Assembly (NCBI GenBank): GCA_900769815.1
Contig: CAAGID010000021.1
Span: 1 to 16,754 of the forward strand
Direction: 5' to 3'
From: Clostridia bacterium
Lineage (GTDB): Bacteria; Bacillota; Clostridia; Christensenellales; QALW01
Length of the DNA stretch: 16,754 nt
How positions within the stretch are numbered: the stretch's first letter is position 1; every line of letters starts with the position of its first letter. The translations under genes and the position numbers were made by a program. Under the pieces are notes generated by a model that had not been told where the DNA came from, did no database searches, and was given only the letters and a program-made list of their open reading frames with translations. Positions 7,738-14,191 of this stretch are shown piece after piece.

Positions 7738-8678
7738 AAATTATCCTCCTTGTTTTCATTTAATTTTTCTCTTAATACGTATAAAGGACGGTGCTTTGTT
7801 TCATCAAAAATATTGCCGATATATATGCCAAGAACGCCCAGGCAGATAAGAATAATACCGCCGATAAGATAAATTGACGTTATAAGGCTTGTCCAGCCCG
7901 TAGGCACGTTTCCTGAGAAAAAGTAGTGAAAAATAAAATAAAGAAAAATTATAAATGAAACCAGAGCCATTGTAGAGCCTAAATAAATGGCAAAACGTAA
8001 TGGCTTATTTGACTGTGTAACGATAAATGATTCAGCCATTTTCATCTTTTTGCGTAAATTATAGGAAGATTTTCCTGCGGCACGTTTATCGTGGGGAATA
8101 TCAATAGCCACACTTTTAAAGCCAAGCCATTTAAGGAAAATGGTAAAGCCTCTGTTTTGTTCACGCATCTTGCAATAGTTATCAATTACAATTTTTCTTG
8201 AAATGTTAAAATTGCAGATAGAGGCGTCGTAATTGCCTTCTGAAAAATAGTTATAAACCTTATAAAAGCATTTGGATAGAAATTTTGCCATAAAATTGTC
8301 CTGACGCTCAAATCTGCGGGCAAAAACTATATCATAGCCTTCCTGAAGCTTGTTATAAAGGTCAATAATTCCTTCGGGTCTGTCCTGAAGGTCACAGTCC
8401 ATAACAACAACGTAATCGCCTGTCGCATGGTCAAGACCTGCAGTAATAGCCTTAATCTGACCAAAGTTTCTTGCCATATCAAGACCTATTACCTTTTTAT
8501 CCTCTTTGCAAATTTCACATATGGATTCCCAAGAATTCTGGGGGCAGGCATCGTTAACAAGGATAATTTCGTAATCCTTGTCCATTTTTTTAAAAGTATC
8601 AACAAGGCGTTGGTGTAAGGGCACCAATGCTTCGCGGCAACCGTAAACGGGAATTACCACAGAAATTTTTTCACTCAT
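7734..8678 (-). CDS. Polyprenyl-phosphate glycosyltransferase (GtrB/ArnC/DPM1-type GT2)
   Basis: A 314-residue membrane-anchored GT2 enzyme that moves a sugar from a nucleotide carrier to undecaprenyl phosphate on the inner face of the membrane. The GT-A domain has VVIPVYG (7-13), the nucleotide-binding region LVNDACPQNSW (40-50) and the metal-binding DCDLQDRPEGI (94-104). Two C-terminal membrane helices lie at about 229-253 and 263-289, with a short positively charged tail, exactly the layout of GtrB, ArnC, CsbB and YkoT. A gap of only 2 bases separates it from wecE, and its AGAGGT site lies within the wecE end. In three-component glycosylation systems this enzyme supplies the lipid-linked sugar to a flippase and a GT-C transferase, both of which are in the same operon. 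Confidence 0.93.
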   Translation of the reverse strand: MSEKISVVIPVYGCREALVPLHQRLVDTFKKMDKDYEIILVNDACPQNSWESICEICKEDKKVIGLDMARNFGQIKAITAGLDHATGDYVVVMDCDLQDRPEGIIDLYNKLQEGYDIVFARRFERQDNFMAKFLSKCFYKVYNYFSEGNYDASICNFNISRKIVIDNYCKMREQNRGFTIFLKWLGFKSVAIDIPHDKRAAGKSSYNLRKKMKMAESFIVTQSNKPLRFAIYLGSTMALVSFIIFLYFIFHYFFSGNVPTGWTSLITSIYLIGGIILICLGVLGIYIGNIFDETKHRPLYVLREKLNENKEDNL

Positions 8679-8680
8679 AA

Positions 8681-9811
8681 TTACCTCTTGAAAAATTCGT
8701 TTATTGAATTTATAACCGTGTTAAGCTCATCGGTTGTAATGTTATAATATAAGGGAAGCCTTACAAGACGCTCGCTTTCTTTAGTCGTATACTTATCCTC
8801 GCCTGAGAATCTGCCGAATTTAACGCCTGCGGGGGCAGAGTGCAGGGGAATATAGTGGAAAACAGCCCATATTTCTCTTTGCTTCATAAAGTCAATGAAG
8901 GCGGTACGCTCCTCAAGATTTTTTAATTTTATATAGAACATATGAGCGTTATGCTCACAGTAGTCAGGAACAAAGGGAAGCTCAATGAAGCCTTCATCAG
9001 CTAAAGGCTTAAGGGCGTTATAGTAAGTGTTCCACGCATTCATACGGCTATTAAAAATCTCATCAACACTTTCAAACTGTGCCCAAAGGTATGCTGCATT
9101 CATATCACTGGGAAGATAGCTTGAACCAAAATCAACCCAGGTATACTTATCAATCTGACCGCGGAAGAATTTAGAACGGTTAGTACCTTTTTCACGAATA
9201 ATTTCAGCCTGCTCAACGAACTTTTCGTCTTTAATTAAAAGAGCACCGCCTTCGCCCATTGAATAGTTTTTCGTCTCGTGAAAGGAATAGCATCCGAAAT
9301 CGCCGATTGAACCTAATTGCTGACCTTTATAAGTTGCCGTTACGCCCTGTGCTGCATCCTCAACAACAAGGAGATTATATTTTCTTGCAATTTCCATAAT
9401 CTTATCCATTTCACAGGAAACGCCTGCGTAATGTACGGGAACGATAGCCTTTGTTTTATCAGTAATGGCCGCTTCAATTAAGTTTTCGTCAATATTTAAG
9501 GTATCTGGACGAATATCAACAAACACGATTTTTGCACCTCGCGAAACAAAAGCATCGGCGGTTGAAACGAAGGTGTAGGAAGGCATAATAACCTCGTCGC
9601 CTTCTTTAATGTCACAAAGAATTGCCGCCATTTCCAATGCGTGAGTGCAAGAGGTGGTTAAAAGTGCTTTCTGAGTTTTTGTCTTATCTTCTATCCACTT
9701 GTTGCAAAGTTTGGTAAAAGGACCGTCACCGCAAATCTTTTTATTTGCTACGGCTTGTTTTACGTAGTCAATTTCTTTACCCACAAAGGGCGGAATGTTA
9801 AAATGTATCAT
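8681..9811 (-). CDS. wecE: dTDP-4-amino-4,6-dideoxygalactose transaminase (WecE-like)
   Basis: A 376-residue PLP aminotransferase closely resembling Escherichia coli WecE (RffA) along its whole length, as I recall that sequence. Shared blocks include VPVHYAGVSCEMD (124-136), VVEDAAQG (149-156), SFHETKNYS (176-184), REKGTNRSKFFRGQ and HYIPLHSAPAG. K181 is the expected Schiff-base lysine and D152 contacts the PLP ring. WecE converts dTDP-4-keto-6-deoxyglucose to dTDP-4-amino-4,6-dideoxy-D-galactose (dTDP-Fuc4N) using glutamate. The ATG at 9811 has a strong AGGAGG site. It is second in the operon, 11 bases after the GT-C gene. The genes making its substrate (rmlA, rmlB) are not in this window. 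Confidence 0.93.
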   Translation of the reverse strand: MIHFNIPPFVGKEIDYVKQAVANKKICGDGPFTKLCNKWIEDKTKTQKALLTTSCTHALEMAAILCDIKEGDEVIMPSYTFVSTADAFVSRGAKIVFVDIRPDTLNIDENLIEAAITDKTKAIVPVHYAGVSCEMDKIMEIARKYNLLVVEDAAQGVTATYKGQQLGSIGDFGCYSFHETKNYSMGEGGALLIKDEKFVEQAEIIREKGTNRSKFFRGQIDKYTWVDFGSSYLPSDMNAAYLWAQFESVDEIFNSRMNAWNTYYNALKPLADEGFIELPFVPDYCEHNAHMFYIKLKNLEERTAFIDFMKQREIWAVFHYIPLHSAPAGVKFGRFSGEDKYTTKESERLVRLPLYYNITTDELNTVINSINEFFKR

Positions 9812-9822
9812 AAATTTACCTC

Positions 9823-11712
9823 CTATGATGGCAAGTACACGCTATAAAAAACGTAAAGTGAAACACCTATGAATGCAGTACACAATGCTGCAATCAATGC
9901 ATAACGGTGTTTTTCGTTTTTCAAAAGATTTAATATGCTTTCGTAACCCAATGCAATGAATAATGCTAAAGTTAAAAAGCCGGGATAACAATATCTGCCT
10001 TGTGGCTGATAATCAATAGTATAACTGTTAAACACGCTTAAAGCAAATGTGATAATTGCACATATAATACAGCTTATATAGAAATAAAGCGTTAATTTAT
10101 CAGGCTTTTGCTTTTTGATAATTTTGATAATCAATCCGATTATGCAACCAACCATTGCTAAGATAATAAAGTATTCTGACAATTCATATACTAAATCAGA
10201 ACAGATATATTCCATATAACCGAAGACACCGATAAAACTCATAAATGAAGTCTTTAGCCATTTCAGATCAAAGAGCATACTGCTAAGAGAGAAGCCTTGC
10301 TCGGCTATAGATATGCGGTTATCAGGGTGCAATGCAGGTGTTGAATAAAGTTGACCGTAATGACTTGTTGTGTTGAAACCTAAAAGGTCATTATAAAGAA
10401 TAAGATGTCTTATAAAACTGTGACCTGCCAAAAGGAAGGTAAGACCAGTAACAATACCCACATATTTTAAAAGACCTTTATAGTCTTTTTTATTCTTGTG
10501 AAGATAAGATACTATAAAGAAAGGAATGCTTAATAATACCCATGCATAACTGTTATAATAAGAAAGAATGCAAGCCGAAAGACCTAAAGACAAAAGTATG
10601 CAGTTTTTGATATTCCAGTTATCATTTATGCCAAGAGCCCAGGAATAGGCAACCATAGTAATGCCTAAAAAAGCGACGGAGTCATTATTAACGTAGCTTC
10701 CTAAAAATGCAAACTGAGGCATAAATGCAACTGTTACAATCATTATCCAGCGGGCAGGACGTGCAAAAATAAGCTTTGATAATTTAATTATAAAGTATAC
10801 AGCGCCGGTACAAGAAAGAACGCTTACCATTCTTGAAGCAATCAGCAAATGACGCGCATCAAGGGTAAATATAGAAGCAATCTTCATTAGAATATAACCA
10901 AGCTGATTACATAATACGGTGGGAAGATGAGCGTATGAAAAACCCCACTCTGACAAAAGCTCATCGCCCACAGGCAGGCGGTTATGCTCAAATAAGAACT
11001 GTGTTACGTCTTGACGCATTGCTTCATCGGGAGCATAATTATATTGTTTCGCTATTGCCCATATAAAATAGAAGCAGAAAACAAAACCGACAAATAAAAA
11101 CTCAATAACGGTAAGCTTGCGTGGATTCTTGCTTAAAATCCAGCGCATAAACAATAAACCCGAAAGAGCAACGATAATAAATACCGTAAGCACACGCAGT
11201 ATGCTGAAAGGCTGTACGGCAACAGTTTTTGAAGTAATGTTTCCGTCGGTTACCTCAATATCCTTTATGGTAAAAACACCGTCAATATCAAGCCTTATAT
11301 CATCGTAATCGCCTTGAGGCAGGGAAAGCACAAGGGAATCTGCGCCCAAAGGAATCTTTTTTGAAAAAGAATTTTTTTCGCTGAATTGACCGTCCTTTGA
11401 ATAAAATACCTGATAATCAACAGAAGCAAAAATTTTATCGCCAAAAGTGATAAGCATTGAATTTACGTCAGTTTCAATATCCATAAAAACAAGCTGTGGG
11501 TCAGGCGAAGCGGGCGTAAATGTGTTACCGTGTATCCTATAGCCGTTTGAACCCATTTTACATGCGTTTGTGCCGTAAACAGAAACACTGTCTTTTGAAA
11601 AATCATAAGAAGTATCAAAAATAAAAAATGAAAATTCAAGTATTATTGCAAAGATAAATGCAAGGAAAGCTATAACGGCAGATTTAACACCTTTTTTCTT
11701 CCAAAAATTCAC
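9823..11712 (-). CDS. GT-C superfamily integral membrane glycosyltransferase (DUF2142-like)
   Basis: A polytopic membrane protein of 629 residues with about a dozen hydrophobic segments. A first helix (about 12-33) is followed by a beta-rich, probably external domain (about 38-165), then the remaining helices. After the next membrane segments comes NYAPDEAMRQDV, whose acidic D229-E230 fits the metal or acceptor site in the first outer loop of GT-C enzymes. Near 571 is QGRYCYP, a motif I associate with DUF2142/PMT-like proteins. GT-C enzymes take a sugar from a polyprenyl phosphate outside the membrane and transfer it to a glycan, lipid or protein. I chose GTG 11712, because GAGG (11721-11724) lies 8 bases upstream; a TTG at 11718 would be only 2 bases from it. 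First gene of the operon. Confidence 0.85.
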   Translation of the reverse strand: MNFWKKKGVKSAVIAFLAFIFAIILEFSFFIFDTSYDFSKDSVSVYGTNACKMGSNGYRIHGNTFTPASPDPQLVFMDIETDVNSMLITFGDKIFASVDYQVFYSKDGQFSEKNSFSKKIPLGADSLVLSLPQGDYDDIRLDIDGVFTIKDIEVTDGNITSKTVAVQPFSILRVLTVFIIVALSGLLFMRWILSKNPRKLTVIEFLFVGFVFCFYFIWAIAKQYNYAPDEAMRQDVTQFLFEHNRLPVGDELLSEWGFSYAHLPTVLCNQLGYILMKIASIFTLDARHLLIASRMVSVLSCTGAVYFIIKLSKLIFARPARWIMIVTVAFMPQFAFLGSYVNNDSVAFLGITMVAYSWALGINDNWNIKNCILLSLGLSACILSYYNSYAWVLLSIPFFIVSYLHKNKKDYKGLLKYVGIVTGLTFLLAGHSFIRHLILYNDLLGFNTTSHYGQLYSTPALHPDNRISIAEQGFSLSSMLFDLKWLKTSFMSFIGVFGYMEYICSDLVYELSEYFIILAMVGCIIGLIIKIIKKQKPDKLTLYFYISCIICAIITFALSVFNSYTIDYQPQGRYCYPGFLTLALFIALGYESILNLLKNEKHRYALIAALCTAFIGVSLYVFYSVYLPS

Positions 11713-11753
11713 AAACAATACCTCATATTAAAATACATAATTATCTATGCTAA

Positions 11754-11782
11754 ATTATACCACTTATATATATGCTTGTCAA
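11754..11782 (-). promoter_or_regulatory. Perfect-consensus sigma-A promoter of the sugar operon
   Basis: On the minus strand TTGACA (11777-11782) and TATAAT (11754-11759) match the consensus at 12 of 12 positions, with a 17-bp spacer. The predicted start near 11747 leaves a leader of about 35 bases before GTG 11712. It follows directly after the terminator of the upstream gene, so the eight-gene operon has its own strong promoter. Confidence 0.93.
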
Positions 11783-11785
11783 GAA

Positions 11786-11821
11786 AAGGCAAAGAAAAAC
11801 ACCTGTTTTTGTCAGGTGTTT
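11786..11821 (-). terminator. Intrinsic terminator of the TraB-like gene
   Basis: On the minus strand AAACACCTG (11813-11821) pairs with CAGGTGTTT (11797-11805) around a 7-base loop, followed by a U-rich run TTTTTCTTT. It begins 7 bases after the TraB-like stop codon and separates that transcript from the sugar operon promoter. Confidence 0.9.
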
Positions 11822-11827
11822 AAAAGG

Positions 11828-12775
11828 CTATTTCACAATTTCAACTTTATATCCTTTTTCTTTAAGAAGGTCAGTTATGGAATCTTCACCTATAACGTGT
11901 GCAGTGCCTACACAGATGAAGATTTCTTCGCCCTTTTCAAGAGCATCAACGGCAAAATCAGTCATACCCATATTGCGGTCGGTAAGCATTTTTGTTACAT
12001 ATTCATCGGCAAGAGCAATCTCTTCTTCAGTTACGTCGGTAAAATCCGGTTTTACAGCTTCAATAAGTGCTTTTTCATCTCCCTTATACCATAAATCAAT
12101 GAGTTCATTAAGTTCTTTTTTTGCTTTTTCGGGTTTAGCAAAATTCTGAACTGATTCTTTTAATAAGATTTCTTGAAGTTCAGGGGAAAAGTTTGCAAGC
12201 ATACCGTATTGAAATTCTGCCGATTCGATTTCGTAAATTTTTATATCGTTCTTTTTTGCATATTTCAAAAGATGTCTGTCAACACCTAATTCGCCGTCAA
12301 TTTTAAGCTTTTCATAAAGAATGTTATCAATAAGATTTGTCCATAATGACGGACAGTAGTAATCGTAAAGTGTTGTATATCCGATTTCGTCTAAAATTTC
12401 AACTGCGTCTAAATAAAGCTGTTCGTCAATATGTTCCTCAATTGTTGTGCCGTCTGAATATAATAACTGACTTAAGGCTTCCGTCTGCGCAGAAACGTCC
12501 TTTTCAAAGGAAATAATATCGGCTTCAACTGCCAAAGCATCTGAATTTTCTAAAGCGTTCATAACGTAGTCGGGTAGAGGATAATAGTCCACCCTTCCAA
12601 CGTGAATTGAACCGAAAAGCCAGATAAAATCGCCGTCAGTATCGGTTACCTTGTATAGTAACGGAGTAGATCCTATGGGTGTCGGGCTTGGAGAAGGCGT
12701 TGGTGCGTCATCTTTTTCACAACCTAAAGAAAAACACGTTATGAGCGTAAGCAAAAGTGCCAAAAGTTTTTTCAT
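11828..12775 (-). CDS. TraB/GumN-family lipoprotein (TIKI-like)
   Basis: A 315-residue exported protein. Residues 1-19 form a lipoprotein-type signal (MKKLLALLLT start, SLGC with Cys19 as the likely lipidated residue; the -3 position is S rather than L). A Pro/Ser/Thr-rich linker follows at about 24-37. The domain opens with FGSIHVGR (54-61) and closes with VGTAHVIGEDS (289-299). These paired GxxH elements mark the TraB/GumN/TIKI family, in which some members are metal-dependent proteases. I chose ATG 12775 because GAGG lies about 8 bases upstream; a longer reading from 12802 would cross a hairpin and has no ribosome site. It follows the PspC gene, with a hairpin between, and ends at its own terminator. 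Likely anchored outside the membrane; the target is unknown. Confidence 0.88.
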   Translation of the reverse strand: MKKLLALLLTLITCFSLGCEKDDAPTPSPSPTPIGSTPLLYKVTDTDGDFIWLFGSIHVGRVDYYPLPDYVMNALENSDALAVEADIISFEKDVSAQTEALSQLLYSDGTTIEEHIDEQLYLDAVEILDEIGYTTLYDYYCPSLWTNLIDNILYEKLKIDGELGVDRHLLKYAKKNDIKIYEIESAEFQYGMLANFSPELQEILLKESVQNFAKPEKAKKELNELIDLWYKGDEKALIEAVKPDFTDVTEEEIALADEYVTKMLTDRNMGMTDFAVDALEKGEEIFICVGTAHVIGEDSITDLLKEKGYKVEIVK

Positions 12776-12791
12776 AAATATACCTCGATAT

Positions 12792-12823
12792 ATAAAACCC
12801 AATATGCAAATCTTGGGTTTTAT
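12792..12823 (-). other. 11-bp intergenic hairpin between pspC-like and TraB-like genes
   Basis: The arms ATAAAACCCAA (12792-12802) and TTGGGTTTTAT (12813-12823) are perfectly complementary around a 10-base loop. On the minus strand the downstream side reads TTTTATATATCG, only a weak T-run. It may act as a partial terminator that lowers TraB expression relative to PspC, or as an mRNA processing or stability element. Confidence 0.6.
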
Positions 12824-12826
12824 TGT

Positions 12827-13021
12827 TTATTCGTTTTCAGGTTTTCTGGGCATAATAATTGCCGCGATAATATAAAGCAAAATACCTGATCCTCCAAGCA
12901 CTGTAAGAAGTGCCCAGAGCAAACGGATAACGGTAACATCCATATTCAGATATTCGGCAACACCTGCACATACGCCGTCAAGTTTTTTGTCTGTATTTGA
13001 TTTATATAATTTCTTATCCAT
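12827..13021 (-). CDS. PspC-domain small membrane protein
   Basis: A 64-residue protein made almost entirely of a PspC domain: LYKSNTDKKLDGVCAGVAEY (5-24), then NMDVTVIRLLW and a hydrophobic helix at about 35-57, ending in a short charged tail. In proteobacteria PspC helps sense envelope stress; short stand-alone Firmicute versions are common, and their role is less well defined. The ATG has GAAGG about 9 bases upstream. It is probably the first gene of a two-gene unit with the TraB-like lipoprotein. I found no convincing promoter in the 200 bases before it. Confidence 0.93.
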   Translation of the reverse strand: MDKKLYKSNTDKKLDGVCAGVAEYLNMDVTVIRLLWALLTVLGGSGILLYIIAAIIMPRKPENE

Positions 13022-13221
13022 ATAAACTACCTTCTTTTAATCTATTGGTTTCATTGTGGGGATTTAGGCGGGATCGTTTTTATACCCTTATTTATCCTGC
13101 CTTTTTCTGACTTTGTTAATCCAAATTGGTTTCATTGCAGAGAATAACCTATCATAATATGGCATAACTTTATCTCATTTGTCGTAAAATCTGTCGTAAA
13201 ATTCCGAATATGTTTACTATG
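13022..13221. other. Gene-free stretch with short direct repeats
   Basis: No open reading frame with a credible start is visible on either strand. It holds two copies of ATTGGTTTCATTG (13044-13056 and 13125-13137, 81 bases apart). It also holds two tandem copies of GTCGTAAAAT (13181-13190 and 13193-13202). They could be operators for the pspC-like gene, or the scar of an insertion. It lies at the border between the conserved genes and the restriction-modification region. Confidence 0.5.
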
Positions 13222-13356
13222 TCAGCCAAAGAAACACATTCTCTTTATCATTTTCCCGACAACGCCTCCACAACCGAGTAACGACTCGTTGGCAACATTA
13301 CCGATGGCATCTACCTTCATTTTTGTTATATCTTGTCTTATTATGTTTAATGGAAT
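13222..13356 (-). pseudogene. Decayed macrodomain (ADP-ribose-binding) gene fragment
   Basis: Reading the minus strand from 13356 gives an open frame of 44 codons starting at ATT, ending at TGA (13222-13224). It contains PLNIIRQDITKMKVDAI and then NVANESLLGCGGVVGK. This strongly resembles the start of O-acetyl-ADP-ribose deacetylase-type macrodomains, whose usual text is DIT..KVDAIVNAAN.SLLGGGGVDGAIH. Differences at key sites (V to G after DAI, A to V in NAAN, G to C, D to V, and loss of the following IH) fit decay. The match stops near 13252, the other two thirds of the domain is absent, and there is no start codon. It is probably the remnant of a gene disrupted when the neighbouring module arrived. 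Confidence 0.72.
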
Positions 13357-13369
13357 ATATGATTTTCTT

Positions 13370-14170
13370 TTACTTATAAATTGCGATAGGAATTACTACA
13401 AACGCAGGACCTTTAATCGTATCACTTAATTCTTTGGGCATTGTTAAGTCTTTAGTATTCATCGCTCTGCGTTGATCCCTATTTAATGGTAATTCTTTTA
13501 TAGATTTGAAGAAATCTGTTAGCTCCACACTACTACCTTTATTTATTTTTCTCTGAATTTTGCAAAGAATTGTAACATCTCCAACAAAACTTTCTTGTGG
13601 AACTTTCAAAAAAGAATCGTCCAAATAAGCAACAACGGGATAGTCTTTTTGTCCAGCAAAGGATAATACACACGGAATCTCATTCCCGTTTTTATAATCA
13701 CCCAGTCCTTTTATTCCCTCTATAGCTTTTTGTGTCTTATTGTCTATAATTGGTGTATCCGTAAATGATTCAATAAGTGTAGTTAAATCAGAAAACTGTG
13801 AAATCGCTGTTGAAAATTCTTTTAATTTAGAAAAGCGAATTGCTCCCATAAACTCAACAACTTCATCTCTTGATAATTGATTCCAAATTTCATCGTTTAA
13901 GAACTCATAAAAAGGTATATCTTCTTCATTTTGCAACAAATCCATAAACAATTGAACTTTTGCAGAAGGCGTTAAAGTTCTTTCCTGTTGTGTTTCGGTT
14001 TCAACGATTTTTTCTGCGCCAACACCTACTGCTTTTACACCTAAAGTTCCTTTTTTATCGGTTGTTTGTTTTTCCTTCGTGATTATTTTTTCAGGTAACG
14101 AACCTTCAAGAGCAGATAAATAATCATCTAAAATATTTTCGTTTAAGTATAAAAAATTCCTTAATTTCAT
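13370..14170 (-). CDS. Unrecognised protein, possibly DUF6414-like, downstream of the MmeI-type gene
   Basis: A 266-residue, soluble, acidic-to-neutral protein without a signal peptide or membrane helix. I do not recognise it firmly. The N-terminus FLYLNENILDDYLSALEGSL (6-25) resembles the YLD...L..YLSQLEGG start I associate with the DUF6414 family, whose function I do not know. Residues 30-60 are charged and low in complexity, like a linker, and include a KAVGVGAEK stretch. The C-terminal part has a beta-rich look, with GQKDYPVVAYLDDSFLKVP and ending in GPAFVVIPIAIYK. The ATG has AAGGA upstream and lies 21 bases after the methyltransferase stop, so both are probably co-transcribed. Base composition is AT-rich like the middle of that gene. 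It could be an accessory or sensor protein of the defence module. Confidence 0.6.
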   Translation of the reverse strand: MKLRNFLYLNENILDDYLSALEGSLPEKIITKEKQTTDKKGTLGVKAVGVGAEKIVETETQQERTLTPSAKVQLFMDLLQNEEDIPFYEFLNDEIWNQLSRDEVVEFMGAIRFSKLKEFSTAISQFSDLTTLIESFTDTPIIDNKTQKAIEGIKGLGDYKNGNEIPCVLSFAGQKDYPVVAYLDDSFLKVPQESFVGDVTILCKIQRKINKGSSVELTDFFKSIKELPLNRDQRRAMNTKDLTMPKELSDTIKGPAFVVIPIAIYK

Positions 14171-14191
14171 TTTTTACATTCCTTTTTAATG

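Noticed and set aside
11713..11718. TTG 11718 as start of the GT-C gene
   Set aside because: Only 2 bases separate it from GAGG; GTG 11712 has an 8-base spacing.
11772..12149. Plus-strand open frames opposite the TraB-like gene
   Set aside because: They are antisense to a well-supported gene, cross its terminator and the sugar promoter, and resemble no family.
13271..13291. Hairpin CAAC-GAGT/ACTC-GTTG as a terminator
   Set aside because: No T-run follows on either strand, and the bases are explained as codons of the macrodomain remnant.
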